NCBI RefSeq assembly: GCF_011440275.1
Contig: NZ_JAAOIV010000004.1
Location: forward strand, 124,001-188,000
Length of the DNA stretch: 64,000 bases
Direction of reading: 5' to 3'
Source of the DNA: Metallococcus carri
GTDB lineage: Bacteria; Actinomycetota; Actinomycetes; Actinomycetales; Dermatophilaceae
Positions 9,239 to 17,565 of this stretch are shown here, piece after piece. The stretch's first letter is position 1; every line of letters starts with the position of its first letter. The notes beneath the pieces were generated by a model. It was not told the DNA's origin and did not search any database. It saw nothing but the letters and a program-made list of their open reading frames with translations. The position numbers and the translations under genes were made by a program.

Positions 9239-10294
9239 GTGACCGGACTCGAGCAGCTGCACGACCCCAACCTGCGCTCCTTCGCCAGCGACAATTACGC
9301 CGGCATTCACCCTGATGTGCTTGCCGCGTTGGCAGTGGCGAACGGCGGCCACCAGGTCGCCTACGGCGAGGACGTCTACACCGAGCGCCTGCAAGACGTC
9401 ATGCGTGCGCAGTTCGGCACCGACGTCGAGGTGTTCCCCGTGTTCAATGGCACGGGGGCGAATGTCGTTGCGCTGCAGGCGTGCACAGAGCGATGGGAGG
9501 CTGTCGTCTGTGCCGCGACCGCCCACATCAACGTCGACGAATGCGCAGCACCCGAGCGCATGGCCGGCCTCAAGCTGCTCACCGTGCCGACACCGGAGGG
9601 CAAGCTCACCCCTGAGCTGGTGGCGTCGGTCGCCATCCGCAAGAACGATGAACACGCCGCCCAGGCCAAGGTCGTCTCGATTACCCAGACCACCGAGCTC
9701 GGCACGGCATACTCGGTCGACGAGATCCGGGCGATCACCTCGGCTGCTCACGATGCCGACATGCTGGTGCACGTTGACGGATCGCGGATCGCCAATGCCG
9801 TTGCCACGCTGGGTGTCTCGCTCAAGGAGATGTTGACCGACACCGGGGTGGACATCATGTCCTTTGGCGGCACGAAGAATGGCGCGATGCTCGCCGAGGC
9901 CGTCGTCGTGCTGCGCCCTCAGGCGGTGCACGGGATGAAGTTTCTGCGTAAATCCTCGATGCAACTCGCCTCGAAGATGCGCTTCGTGTCGGTGCAGCTC
10001 GAGGCGCTGCTCACCGATGACCTCTTCAAGCGAAACGCGTTGCACGCCAACGAAATGGCTGCCCGTCTGGCCGCCGCGGTTCGCGACATCCCGGGTTTGA
10101 CGGTGCCGCGGCCGGTGCAGGCCAATGCGGTCTTCGCCATCCTGCCGCGTGAGGTTTCCCGCCGCCTGATGGAGGACTTCCGGTTCTACTTCTGGGACGA
10201 AGCGACCGGAGAGGTTCGCTGGATGTGTGCGTGGGACACCATGCCGGAGGACGTGGACGCCTTCGCCGCTGCCATCAAAGCCGCGCTCAGCTAG
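9239..10294 (+). CDS. Threonine-aldolase-like PLP enzyme (beta-eliminating lyase fold)
   Basis: A 351-residue fold-type I PLP enzyme resembling low-specificity L-threonine aldolases. MSFGGTKNGAMLAE (about 204-217) contains the PLP-binding lysine; VHVDGSRIANA is the aspartate strand that contacts the pyridine nitrogen. FNGTGANV is the phosphate-cup loop. GTG 9239 is preceded by GAGAGG. It is the third gene in the DUF6421-SDR series, although 153 bp of repeat separates it. It may cleave a beta-hydroxy amino acid, but the substrate is unproven. Its 3' end overlaps the convergent DCC gene by 8 bp. Confidence 0.85.
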   Translation: MTGLEQLHDPNLRSFASDNYAGIHPDVLAALAVANGGHQVAYGEDVYTERLQDVMRAQFGTDVEVFPVFNGTGANVVALQACTERWEAVVCAATAHINVDECAAPERMAGLKLLTVPTPEGKLTPELVASVAIRKNDEHAAQAKVVSITQTTELGTAYSVDEIRAITSAAHDADMLVHVDGSRIANAVATLGVSLKEMLTDTGVDIMSFGGTKNGAMLAEAVVVLRPQAVHGMKFLRKSSMQLASKMRFVSVQLEALLTDDLFKRNALHANEMAARLAAAVRDIPGLTVPRPVQANAVFAILPREVSRRLMEDFRFYFWDEATGEVRWMCAWDTMPEDVDAFAAAIKAALS

Positions 10295-10664
10295 CGTTCG
10301 GCATCGCACACTGCGGAGTGCCTCCGGGCAGCTGGTAACGGTGCGCCGCGACCCATGCATAGGCGCGGGCGCTCAGGGCTTCGATGCCGGGCGTCACGAT
10401 GAGGTGACCCAGCGGGCGCCATACAGCCCGGCCATGCGTGAGGCCGGCGGCGATCGCCCGGTGCCCCGCACTCACTCGGCCTTGATCATCGACGAACTGT
10501 GCCGCTTCGGTGCATTCCTGCGGGGTGAGGCCGAAAGCGGGCAGGTCGAGCTCCTGCCATGCGGCGACCTGGTAGCGGCCCGCACTGACGAAACGGTCGG
10601 CGAAACGCGCTGTGCGAGTGCAGAATCCGCAATCTCCGTCGAAGATCAGCACGGCGTCGATCAC
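10287..10664 (-). CDS. DCC-family thiol-disulfide oxidoreductase-like protein (DUF393)
   Basis: A 125-residue protein starting GTG 10664, which overlaps the modC stop by 4 bp (GTGA). The N-terminus IFDGDCGFCTR carries the family's DxDCxxC motif and suggests a thioredoxin-like redox fold. The usual length is 110-140 residues. It is the last gene of the molybdate-transport operon. A link to molybdenum-cofactor or selenium/sulfur redox chemistry is possible but not shown. A longer reading from 10922 exists but its extra N-terminal part lies antisense-frame within modC and is not credible. Confidence 0.82.
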   Translation of the reverse strand: MIDAVLIFDGDCGFCTRTARFADRFVSAGRYQVAAWQELDLPAFGLTPQECTEAAQFVDDQGRVSAGHRAIAAGLTHGRAVWRPLGHLIVTPGIEALSARAYAWVAAHRYQLPGGTPQCAMPNAS

Positions 10665-11893
10665 GCACCTCCGGTCTTGGGGTAGACGTCCACCTCGGTC
10701 GCCTTGACCGTAACCCAGATGGGCGCGCCCGGCCGAAGATCCAGGTCGGCAACCGCGGCCGTGGTCACCTCGGCGACCACGTCGACCGCACCGGTCAGGG
10801 CAACCCGCGCGGTTTGGCCTGACAATTCGATGCCGTCGACAATGAGCTGCCACAGATTGCGTGGCGAACCGTGCGGCGGAGCCGGCCACAGGGAGATTGC
10901 TGAGGGCCGTATGCCGACCCACGCGGCTCCGTCACCAATGCGCGCCGATGTCTGAATCTCGTTGCTGTTCACCAGGACCCGGCCGTCCATCACCTCGGCC
11001 GCGAGGAGGTTGAGGCCGACCATGCGCGCGGCATACGGGGTGGTGGGGCGAGCGACGACCTCTCGCGGCGACCCCGTGGCGACGATACGACCGCCCTCGA
11101 GGAAGCACAGCCGGTCGGTGACGGTGAGCGCGTCGAGCGTGTCATGGGTGACGAGAATCGTGCACCCCGGATAGCCGCGAAGTCGGTCTCGAAGCATGCC
11201 GCGGATGTCGCTGCGCGTCGCGGGATCGAGGGTCGCAAGCGGCTCGTCCAGCAGCAGGACTTTAGGGCCCGGGGCGAGCGCGCGCGCCAGTGCGACTCGA
11301 GCTGCCTGGCCGCTCGACAGCTGCGAAGGGCGTTGCGCCGCAAAGGATTCCATGCCGACGGCGGCGAGTTCGGCGTATGCACGCTGTCGCGACGCCGCGC
11401 GCTGGTGACCCCGCGATCGAAGGCCATAGGCGACATTGTCGAGGGCCGAGAGGTGGGGAAAGAGCAGTGGCTGGGCGAGCACGAGGCCGACCGATCGTTG
11501 TTGCGGGCTCCGGTCGGACCAATGTTCGCCGTCCACCGTGAGTGTGCCGTCGAGCGGGTGCAGGCCGGCGATGGTGCGCAGCAGCGTGGTCTTGCCGGAG
11601 CCATTCGGCCCGAGGAGGGCGAGCACCTCACCGGGGCCTACCTCGAGGTCGATGTGGAGTGTGAAGCCACCGGCTCCTCCGCGAAGGACTGCCCGCTCGG
11701 GCGGCGATAACTCGCCGCTCGGCGGGTGAGCAGGGACGTTTCGCGGGGAACTAGTGACGTTTCGCGAGGCATTAGTGACGTTTCGCGGGGAACTAGTGAC
11801 GTTTCGCGAGGTATTGGTGACGTTTCGCGGGGAATTAGTGACGTTTCGCGGGGAGGGGGCGTAGGTCGCGCGGCCGGTCACGTGCAGGCTCAT
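10661..11893 (-). CDS. modC: Molybdate ABC transporter ATPase ModC with repeat-derived N-terminal insert
   Basis: A 410-residue ABC ATPase starting at ATG 11893, overlapping modB by 4 bp. Walker A is GPNGSGKTT (about 91-99), the signature is LSSGQAARVALARAL, and Walker B is KVLLLDEPLATLD. The C-terminal 130 residues are a TOBE-like anion-sensing domain. Between the first strand (MSLHVTGRATYA) and FTLHIDLEVGPGE the protein carries about 60 extra residues. These are six SPRNVT-type heptads plus PPSGELSPPERA, encoded exactly by the tandem repeats at 11694-11853. Other ModC proteins have only a short turn there. As all units keep the frame, the protein may still work, since the insert is at a surface beta-turn. 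Confidence 0.87.
   Translation of the reverse strand: MSLHVTGRATYAPSPRNVTNSPRNVTNTSRNVTSSPRNVTNASRNVTSSPRNVPAHPPSGELSPPERAVLRGGAGGFTLHIDLEVGPGEVLALLGPNGSGKTTLLRTIAGLHPLDGTLTVDGEHWSDRSPQQRSVGLVLAQPLLFPHLSALDNVAYGLRSRGHQRAASRQRAYAELAAVGMESFAAQRPSQLSSGQAARVALARALAPGPKVLLLDEPLATLDPATRSDIRGMLRDRLRGYPGCTILVTHDTLDALTVTDRLCFLEGGRIVATGSPREVVARPTTPYAARMVGLNLLAAEVMDGRVLVNSNEIQTSARIGDGAAWVGIRPSAISLWPAPPHGSPRNLWQLIVDGIELSGQTARVALTGAVDVVAEVTTAAVADLDLRPGAPIWVTVKATEVDVYPKTGGA
11694..11853. repeat. Composite short-repeat element inside modC
   Basis: From 11694 there are one and a half 22-bp units (type CGCTCGGGCGGCGATAACTC). From 11735 there are five 21-bp units of type GACGTTTCGCGGGGAACTAG, at 11735, 11756, 11777, 11798 and 11819, plus a 14-bp partial copy at 11840. 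This is the inverted counterpart of the element at 9069-9188. Because 21 bp is seven codons, the array reads through as a seven-residue protein repeat in modC. Confidence 0.92.
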
Positions 11894-12672
11894 CGCAGCC
11901 ACCGGCCGCGGAGGAGAGCGAGCACGGCCACGCACACCACGAGCATTACCGAGGCGAGGGCGGTCGCGGCATTCTGATCGACGTCGAGCGCTTGATAGAC
12001 CGCCAGCGGTGCGGTCTGCGTCATGCCGGGGAAGGAGCCGGCGAAGGTGATCGTCGCACCGAACTCACCCAGCGCCCGGGCCCAAGCCAGCGTCGCGCCC
12101 GAAGCGATGCCGGGCAGCACCAGCGGCACCGCCACCGTGCGGAAGGTCCGCGCCGGCGACGCGCCGAGGGTCGCCGCGATGTCGTCATACCGTCGATCGA
12201 GCGCAGCCATCGCCCCCTCGACGGCGAGCACGTAGAACGGCAGAGACACGAAGGTCTCCGCGATAACGACGCGAATCCAGTTGTAGGGCAATGTGATTCC
12301 CCAGGAGTCGAGTGGCCCGCCGATCAGCCCGAGCCGGCCCCAGGTGAGCAACAGGGCCACGCCACCGACCACGGGTGGCAACACCAAGGGCACCGTCACC
12401 AGCGCGCGCAGCAGCGAGGCCCAGCGGGACTCAGCCCGGGCGAGGAGCCACGCGAGCGGCGTGCCAAGCGCCACGCACAGCAACGTGGTCACCAGGGTCG
12501 TCCGCAGCGACAGCCAGAGCGCCTCCGCAGCGCCAGCAGTGCGCAGGTCAGCGGGCAGCGAGGCCCAGTCGAGCCGCACGAGCAGCGCGGCGAGCGGCAC
12601 CACCAGGATCGCTACCGCGACGGCGGCGGGGATCACCAGAGGCGACCGGACAGCGCTTGCCCGCACGCTCAC
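11890..12672 (-). CDS. modB: Molybdate ABC transporter permease ModB
   Basis: A 260-residue inner-membrane permease with about six hydrophobic segments. The EAA loop that docks on ModC is visible as LDRRYDDIAATLGASPARTFRTV (about residues 157-179), and LARALGEFGATITFAG is the typical ModB/CysT C-terminal helix. GTG 12672 overlaps the modA stop by 4 bp (GTGA), and the stop overlaps modC, so all three are translationally coupled. Forms the channel of the molybdate/tungstate importer. Confidence 0.92.
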   Translation of the reverse strand: MSVRASAVRSPLVIPAAVAVAILVVPLAALLVRLDWASLPADLRTAGAAEALWLSLRTTLVTTLLCVALGTPLAWLLARAESRWASLLRALVTVPLVLPPVVGGVALLLTWGRLGLIGGPLDSWGITLPYNWIRVVIAETFVSLPFYVLAVEGAMAALDRRYDDIAATLGASPARTFRTVAVPLVLPGIASGATLAWARALGEFGATITFAGSFPGMTQTAPLAVYQALDVDQNAATALASVMLVVCVAVLALLRGRWLR

Positions 12673-13418
12673 GGCATACCAAATCCGAAGGACTGCAATG
12701 TCTTTCGACCCGACGCCGAGGTCACTGCGGACACAAAGAGCGCTGCATCCGGGCTGTCGGTGAGTTGCACGATCGGCAGCTGGGTGACGGTGTTCTGCGC
12801 CGCGGGGATCGGCACGCCCTTGACCGCCGAGCCAGCCGCCGCGACGTCGGTCGCGTAGACCACCGCGGCGTCGGCGTCACCCGTCCTGACCTTCGCCAGG
12901 GTGGCCTTGACATTGGCCTCGTAGGAGATCACCTGCGGACGTATGCCGGCCCGGGTGAGCACCTTGTCCGCTGCGCGCCCGCACGGCACTTGCTTCGCGC
13001 ACAGCACCACGCTGGTCGAGGCCTTGGCAAGGCTCGCGAGGCCGGTGACCGCACCGGGATTGCTCGGTGGCACAGCGATTTCCAGTCGATTGGTGGCGAA
13101 GATGGTCGGCTTCTTGGACGTCGTCGACAACTGCTGTGCACTGGTGGTGTCGGCCAGCGCGACCACGTCGGCGGGCGCGCCGTTGTTGACCTGCGTCACC
13201 AGCGTGGAGCTCGCGGCATAGCTGATCTTGATCGTCAGCCCGGGATTCTGCCGCTCCAGCGAGGTCTTGAGCTGGCCGAACGCCTCGGTGAGTGAGGAGG
13301 CTGCGAGGACGGTGATCGTGCCGCGCTTGCCGCTCGCGTCGGACGAGCCGCAGGCCGAGACACCGGCCGAGGCGGTGACAACCAAGGCGACGGCGATGGC
13401 AGAGACGGAGCGCTTCAT
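12669..13418 (-). CDS. modA: Molybdate-binding lipoprotein ModA
   Basis: A 249-residue periplasmic-type binding protein. It begins with a lipoprotein signal (MKRSVSAIAVALVVTASAG then the lipobox VSAC, cleavage before Cys 25). ITVLAASSLTEAF and SYAASSTLVTQVNNGAPADV are the two oxyanion-binding strands of ModA/WtpA proteins, and GDADAAVVYATDV is the hinge-side motif. The start has AGGAAG eight bases upstream. A longer reading frame to 14102 exists, but the signal peptide fixes this start. It delivers molybdate to ModBC. A 23-bp palindrome lies 36 bp upstream. Confidence 0.93.
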   Translation of the reverse strand: MKRSVSAIAVALVVTASAGVSACGSSDASGKRGTITVLAASSLTEAFGQLKTSLERQNPGLTIKISYAASSTLVTQVNNGAPADVVALADTTSAQQLSTTSKKPTIFATNRLEIAVPPSNPGAVTGLASLAKASTSVVLCAKQVPCGRAADKVLTRAGIRPQVISYEANVKATLAKVRTGDADAAVVYATDVAAAGSAVKGVPIPAAQNTVTQLPIVQLTDSPDAALFVSAVTSASGRKTLQSFGFGMP

Positions 13419-13453
13419 GGTGACTTCCTGTCGAGTGCGGGGCCCGACGCTCA

Positions 13454-13476
13454 CACTAGTCACACTGTGACTAGTG
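13454..13476. promoter_or_regulatory. Perfect 11+11 bp palindrome upstream of modA
   Basis: Arms CACTAGTCACA and TGTGACTAGTG are perfectly complementary around one central base. The site overlaps the stop codon of the PadR gene (13471-13473) and lies 36 bp before modA. Its length and symmetry fit a dimeric repressor operator. The adjacent PadR protein, or an unlinked molybdate sensor, are candidates. It has no U-tract to make it a terminator. Confidence 0.6.
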
Positions 13477-13995
13477 CAGTCCAGTCGTCTCGTCGAGGAA
13501 GTGCAGCGCGGCCTCGGTCGACAGTGCTCGCCATAACAACAGCTGCCGGTCGAAGCCCTCTGCTGCGCGGGCTGCCGCTCGCAAATCGTCCACGCGATGC
13601 GCAAAAACCGAGCGCTGAGCGGCGAGCAACGGACCGGGGTCGCTGCCCGCCCGTTCGTGCAGCGCGAGCTTGAGGAGGAACTCCGAACGGAATTCACGCA
13701 CCCGTTCGACCGGTGCACACAGCCAGGCGGCAGCGAGTGCGCGGCCGGCAGCAGTGGCCCCCAGCACCCGGCGGTCCGGCCCGGCATCGCCGTGCTCGCT
13801 GCGCCGGGCCGTGATGAGCGCGCGCTCCTCCAGCCGTCCCAGCTCGCGGTAGATCGCCGGCCGGGGGAGTGCCCACACCCGGCCGAGCTCGCCGTCCTCT
13901 CGGAAGAGCCGCGCGATGGCAAAACCATGCGTCGGTCCCTGCGCGACCACGCTGAGCACCGCTGAAGCGGCGAGCGAGAGCGGCACCTGCGGCAT
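13471..13995 (-). CDS. PadR-family transcriptional regulator
   Basis: A 174-residue protein with the PadR winged helix at residues 5-75: SLAASAVLSVVAQGPTHGFAIA, then LPRPAIYRELGRLEERALI and the wing with RRVLGATAAGR. The C-terminal half is the helical dimer domain (REFRSEFLLKLALHE). Start ATG 13995, only 4 bp from the SGNH stop, same operon direction. It sits directly upstream of modABC with a perfect palindrome between. Control of molybdate uptake or of its own operon is the natural inference; a molybdate-responsive PadR would be unusual, as ModE is the classical sensor. Confidence 0.82.
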   Translation of the reverse strand: MPQVPLSLAASAVLSVVAQGPTHGFAIARLFREDGELGRVWALPRPAIYRELGRLEERALITARRSEHGDAGPDRRVLGATAAGRALAAAWLCAPVERVREFRSEFLLKLALHERAGSDPGPLLAAQRSVFAHRVDDLRAAARAAEGFDRQLLLWRALSTEAALHFLDETTGLH

Positions 13996-13999
13996 ATCG

Positions 14000-14776
14000 C
14001 TAGATCGGGCCGAGGGTCGGTCGCTTCGGAGTCACTTCGTCGCCCGAGCTGCGGCCCTGCAATCGACGCTGCACCCAGGGCGCCAGATATTCCTTGGCCC
14101 ACACCGCGTTGGCCTGCAGTGAGTCACGGCGGCTGAGCGGGGGCGCCGGTGGGAGCGGATCGGTCCAATCCCGTTGTCCCTCACGGAAACCCAATGCCCA
14201 CCACGCCTGGGCGGCGACTCGGATGTGGCCCTCGGTCGACAGGTGCAGCCGATCGGCCGCCCACATGCGCGAGTCGCGCAGCACGCGCATCGACCAGATA
14301 TCGAGGACGTGCGCGCCCTGTCGCTGAGCGATCGCCCAGACATTGGCCGTGTGTATGGCGGTGCGTGGGCGCACCTTCTTCAGCACGGGCGCGTTGCCGG
14401 GGTCGGCGGTGGTGGCGAGCAGCACGTCGGCGCCGGTGGAGCGCACCCTGATCACCGCCTCCTCCAGCCGATCCGCGATCCGGTCGAGATCGGCCTTGGG
14501 TCGCAGGATGTCGTTGCCGCCGCCGACGATCGAGACCAGGTCGGGTCGCATCTCCAGCGCGGCGTCGAGCTGTGGCCCGACCACATCGCCGAGCAACCGC
14601 CCACGCACGGCCAGGTTTGCGTAGCCGAAATCCTTTGCGGCAGAAGCGTTTTCGGCAGCAAGTCGCGCGGCCAGCCGATCCGCCCACCCAACGTAAGCGT
14701 TCTCCGCCGCGGGATCGGCGTCACTCATCCCCTCCGTGAACGAGTCCCCGATGGCAACGAAACGTCCCCAGCTCAC
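14000..14776 (-). CDS. SGNH/GDSL-family hydrolase
   Basis: A 258-residue esterase/lipase-fold protein. Block I GDSFTEGM contains the nucleophile serine at residue 10 of the chain. Block II has the glycine ([12 protein letters not shown]), block III is GGGNDI with the oxyanion asparagine, and block V is [10 protein letters not shown] with Asp and His. No signal peptide is visible, so it is probably cytoplasmic. GTG 14776 overlaps the ung stop by 4 bp, which makes co-translation with ung likely. The natural substrate is unknown. Confidence 0.87.
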   Translation of the reverse strand: MSWGRFVAIGDSFTEGMSDADPAAENAYVGWADRLAARLAAENASAAKDFGYANLAVRGRLLGDVVGPQLDAALEMRPDLVSIVGGGNDILRPKADLDRIADRLEEAVIRVRSTGADVLLATTADPGNAPVLKKVRPRTAIHTANVWAIAQRQGAHVLDIWSMRVLRDSRMWAADRLHLSTEGHIRVAAQAWWALGFREGQRDWTDPLPPAPPLSRRDSLQANAVWAKEYLAPWVQRRLQGRSSGDEVTPKRPTLGPI

Positions 14777-15450
14777 TCCAGCCTCCAGTCGATCGGCTCG
14801 GCTCCTTGCTCTTGCAACAACGCGTTGGCCCGGCTGAACGGGCGTGATCCGAAGAATCCACCGTGGGCCGACAACGGCGAGGGGTGAGCGCTCTCGACAT
14901 ACGGCACGGAGCCCAGATGCGGCGCGAGATTGCGCGCGTCCCGCCCCCAGAGGATCGCCACGAGCGGGCCGCCGCGGTTGACCAGCCCGTTGATCGCGGC
15001 GGCCGTCACGTGCTCCCATCCGCGGCCGCGGTGCGAGGCGGGACGGCCGGGCGCAACGGTCAGCACCCGGTTGAGCAGCAGCACTCCGCGATCCGCCCAC
15101 GGGGACAGATCGCCCGTCGACGGTCGCGGCACACCGAGGTCGGACTCCATCTCGGTGTAGATATTCGCCAGCGACCGTGGGATCGGATTCACTTGCGGCG
15201 CAACGGAAAACGACAGGCCCACCGCGTGCCCCGGAGTGGGATAGGGGTCCTGCCCCACGATCAGCACGCGCACGTCGTCGAGCGGCTGCTGGAAGGCACG
15301 CAGCACCGCGTCGCCCGAGGGGAGGTATTGCCGACCGGCGGCCAGCTCGGCCCGGAGGAACTCGCCACATGCGGTGAGATGCTCAGCGGCCGGCTCCAGG
15401 ACGGGAGCCCAACTCGGGTGGACCAGCTCGGTGAGGGGGCGGGCCGTCAT
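14773..15450 (-). CDS. ung: Uracil-DNA glycosylase
   Basis: A 225-residue family-1 uracil-DNA glycosylase that removes uracil from DNA to start base-excision repair. Motif [17 protein letters not shown] contains the catalytic Asp, LLLNRVLTV the uracil-contact strand, and [11 protein letters not shown] the catalytic His loop. ATG 15450 is preceded by TAGATT and seven bases, so the transcript is probably leaderless. It heads the ung-SGNH-PadR-mod run on the minus strand and is divergent from the PLP decarboxylase. Confidence 0.95.
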   Translation of the reverse strand: MTARPLTELVHPSWAPVLEPAAEHLTACGEFLRAELAAGRQYLPSGDAVLRAFQQPLDDVRVLIVGQDPYPTPGHAVGLSFSVAPQVNPIPRSLANIYTEMESDLGVPRPSTGDLSPWADRGVLLLNRVLTVAPGRPASHRGRGWEHVTAAAINGLVNRGGPLVAILWGRDARNLAPHLGSVPYVESAHPSPLSAHGGFFGSRPFSRANALLQEQGAEPIDWRLE

Positions 15451-15457
15451 ACCGGTC

Positions 15458-15499
15458 AATCTACGCGCGTGCGGCGAGGTCAGCCGCGGCACCTACACT
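15458..15499. promoter_or_regulatory. Divergent leaderless promoters of ung and the PLP decarboxylase
   Basis: On the minus strand TAGATT (15458-15463) stands seven bases before the ung ATG. On the plus strand TACACT (15494-15499) stands seven bases before GTG 15507. Both fit TANNNT elements that place transcription start at the first base of the start codon. The two -10 elements are only 30 bp apart, so the promoters may interfere. Confidence 0.55.
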
Positions 15500-15506
15500 C
15501 CGACCC

Positions 15507-16850
15507 GTGCACGAGTACACCGAGGTCACCGAACAGCTGGGGCGCCAGATCCTGCAGTACGCGCAAGAGCGCCTCGCCCTGGACCCCGTGCCGCTCGACC
15601 GGCCACGCACCGTCGCCGAACTCGACACCGTCGCCGGCGAGGCGTTGACGGCCGGCGGCATCGGCGGCGAGGCGGCGCTGCAGCTCTTCGAGAACGAGCT
15701 CGCACCCGCGTGCCTGTCGATCGATCACCCGTCCTATCTGTCGTTCATCCCCTGCGCGCCCACGCGCGAGGCCGCGATGTTCGACCTGGTCGTCGGCGCG
15801 TCCTCGATCTACGGCGGCTCGTGGCTCGAGGGCGCCGGAGCGGTGTATGCCGAGAACCAGGCCCTGCGCTGGATCGCCGGCCTGGTCGGGCTGCCGAAGA
15901 GTTCCGGCGGATCGTTCGTGCAGGGCGGCACGATCGGCAACCTGTCCGCGCTGGTCACGGCCCGCGAGACCGCCCGGGCCCGCACCACGACGCGCCCCTA
16001 TCGCGTCGCCGCGACCGTCGGTTCGCACTCCTCGATCGCCTCGGCCTGCCGGGTGATGGATGCCGAGCTCGTGCAGGTGCCGGTCGGCGAGGACCTGCGG
16101 CTCACGGGCGAACGGCTGCGCGAGGTGCTCATCGACGAAGGTCCGGAGTCGTTCTTCGCCGTGGTCGCGACCGCGGGCACCACCAACTTCGGGGTCGTGG
16201 ACGACCTGGCGAGTGTCGCCGACGTGTGCGAGGAGTTCGGTCTCTGGTTCCACGTCGACGGCGCGTATGGCGGCGCCGGGCTCGCCGCTCCGAGCATCCG
16301 GGGGAGGTATGCCGGGGTCGAGCGGTGCGACAGTTTCATCGTCGACCCGCATAAGTGGTTGTTCGCTCCGTTCGACTGCTGCGCCCTGCTCTATCGGGAC
16401 CCGACGCTGGCGCGTGCGGCGCACACCCAGCACGCCTCATATCTCGATGTGCTGACCGAGGCGCCGGACTGGAATCCGACCGATTATTCGATCGGTCTGA
16501 CCCGGCGGGCGCGCGGCCTGCCGTTCTGGTTTTCGTTGGTGTCCAACGGAACTGACGCCTACACGGCCGCGATCGAGCGGACACTGGAGGTGGCGGATTT
16601 CGCCGAGCAGGAGATCGCCCGGCGCGACTATCTGCAGGTCGTGCACGAGCGCACGCTGTCGGTGATCGTCTTCCGGCGGGTCGGCTGGTCGCCAGCGGAC
16701 TACCAACGCTGGAGTGACCGGCTGCTCGCGGAGCAGACAGCCTTCGTGGTGCCGACCTCCCATGACGGTGAGACGCTCGCGCGCTTTGCGATCGTCAACC
16801 CGCGCACGACCGAGGCGGATATCACCCGCATCCTGGACTCGATGGCCTGA
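15507..16850 (+). CDS. Group II PLP-dependent amino-acid decarboxylase
   Basis: A 447-residue enzyme of the aromatic-L-amino-acid/glutamate decarboxylase superfamily. Key features are the PSYLSFIPCAPT segment, the GGTIGNLSALVTAR loop, HVDGAYGG (Asp to the PLP pyridine), and DPHKWLFAPFDCCALL with the Schiff-base lysine. It is distantly related to desA at 62267, which has the same fold. The substrate cannot be fixed from sequence; aromatic amino acids are a reasonable guess. Expression is probably leaderless (TACACT-N7-GTG). Confidence 0.85.
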   Translation: MHEYTEVTEQLGRQILQYAQERLALDPVPLDRPRTVAELDTVAGEALTAGGIGGEAALQLFENELAPACLSIDHPSYLSFIPCAPTREAAMFDLVVGASSIYGGSWLEGAGAVYAENQALRWIAGLVGLPKSSGGSFVQGGTIGNLSALVTARETARARTTTRPYRVAATVGSHSSIASACRVMDAELVQVPVGEDLRLTGERLREVLIDEGPESFFAVVATAGTTNFGVVDDLASVADVCEEFGLWFHVDGAYGGAGLAAPSIRGRYAGVERCDSFIVDPHKWLFAPFDCCALLYRDPTLARAAHTQHASYLDVLTEAPDWNPTDYSIGLTRRARGLPFWFSLVSNGTDAYTAAIERTLEVADFAEQEIARRDYLQVVHERTLSVIVFRRVGWSPADYQRWSDRLLAEQTAFVVPTSHDGETLARFAIVNPRTTEADITRILDSMA

Positions 16851-16857
16851 GGATGTT

Positions 16858-17565
16858 TCAGCCGGAGTGCACCTGCACCAGCCAGCCATCCGGGTCACGG
16901 ATCTCCAGCATCGTGCCGAAGCTGGTGTCGACGCGCACCTCGTGACCGGCTGACCGCAACCGGTCGGCCAGCTCCTGCGGGTCGCCGGTCGAGCCGAAGG
17001 TCAGGTGCACCGCCGCGCCGCTGCCGAGGACGTACTGCTCGAATTCACCTGGCCGGGCCACGTGCAGCCCGACGCTGCCCCGGTCGGCGGCAAAGCTGGC
17101 GAAGGAGTCGTCGCCGCCCTCGGGGCGAAGTCCCAGGCGACGCAGGAAGTCGGCATACGGGCCGGCGGGGTCGGTGAACCGGACGGGGCACACACTGATC
17201 GCCGGGTCGGGCGTGACGTCGTGGGTCGCGTAGCCGTAGAAGTCGTACTGCGCCTCGTTGAGCGTCAGTTCAAGACCCAGCGGGTCGGTGACCAGCAGCG
17301 AACGGCCGTAGGCCTCGTCGACCGGCAGGCCACCGAACTCCTCGGCATACGGCATCAGATCGTCGACCTCGAAGGTCAGATCCGTCTGTCCCGCAACGTG
17401 TCCCGGCGTCGCCGTGCGGGTGCCGTGCAGCAGCAGGTCACCCTGGTCGGAGTGCATGACCGCCCAGTCGTCGCTAGTGACGGTCGCGACCAGGCCGAGC
17501 GTCTCGCAGAAGGCCCGCATCGCGGCCACGTCGTTGCTGAAGCGGATCGCTTGGGCGGTGATCAT
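16858..17565 (-). CDS. VOC-superfamily (glyoxalase/dioxygenase-fold) protein, two domains
   Basis: A 235-residue protein with two VOC modules. The first (residues 1-105) runs from [20 protein letters not shown] to [11 protein letters not shown]. The second (about 125-233) runs from [21 protein letters not shown] to [11 protein letters not shown]. Histidine and glutamate positions for metal binding are only partly present, so it may be a binding or resistance protein rather than an enzyme. ATG 17565 overlaps the stop of the preceding 53-codon ribbon-helix-helix gene (ATGA), which indicates a two-gene operon. Confidence 0.8.
   Translation of the reverse strand: MITAQAIRFSNDVAAMRAFCETLGLVATVTSDDWAVMHSDQGDLLLHGTRTATPGHVAGQTDLTFEVDDLMPYAEEFGGLPVDEAYGRSLLVTDPLGLELTLNEAQYDFYGYATHDVTPDPAISVCPVRFTDPAGPYADFLRRLGLRPEGGDDSFASFAADRGSVGLHVARPGEFEQYVLGSGAAVHLTFGSTGDPQELADRLRSAGHEVRVDTSFGTMLEIRDPDGWLVQVHSG

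Noticed and set aside
11735..11853. Regular short repeats that resemble a small CRISPR array
   Set aside because: Units are directly tandem with no unique spacers, lie in a reading frame, and no cas gene is present.
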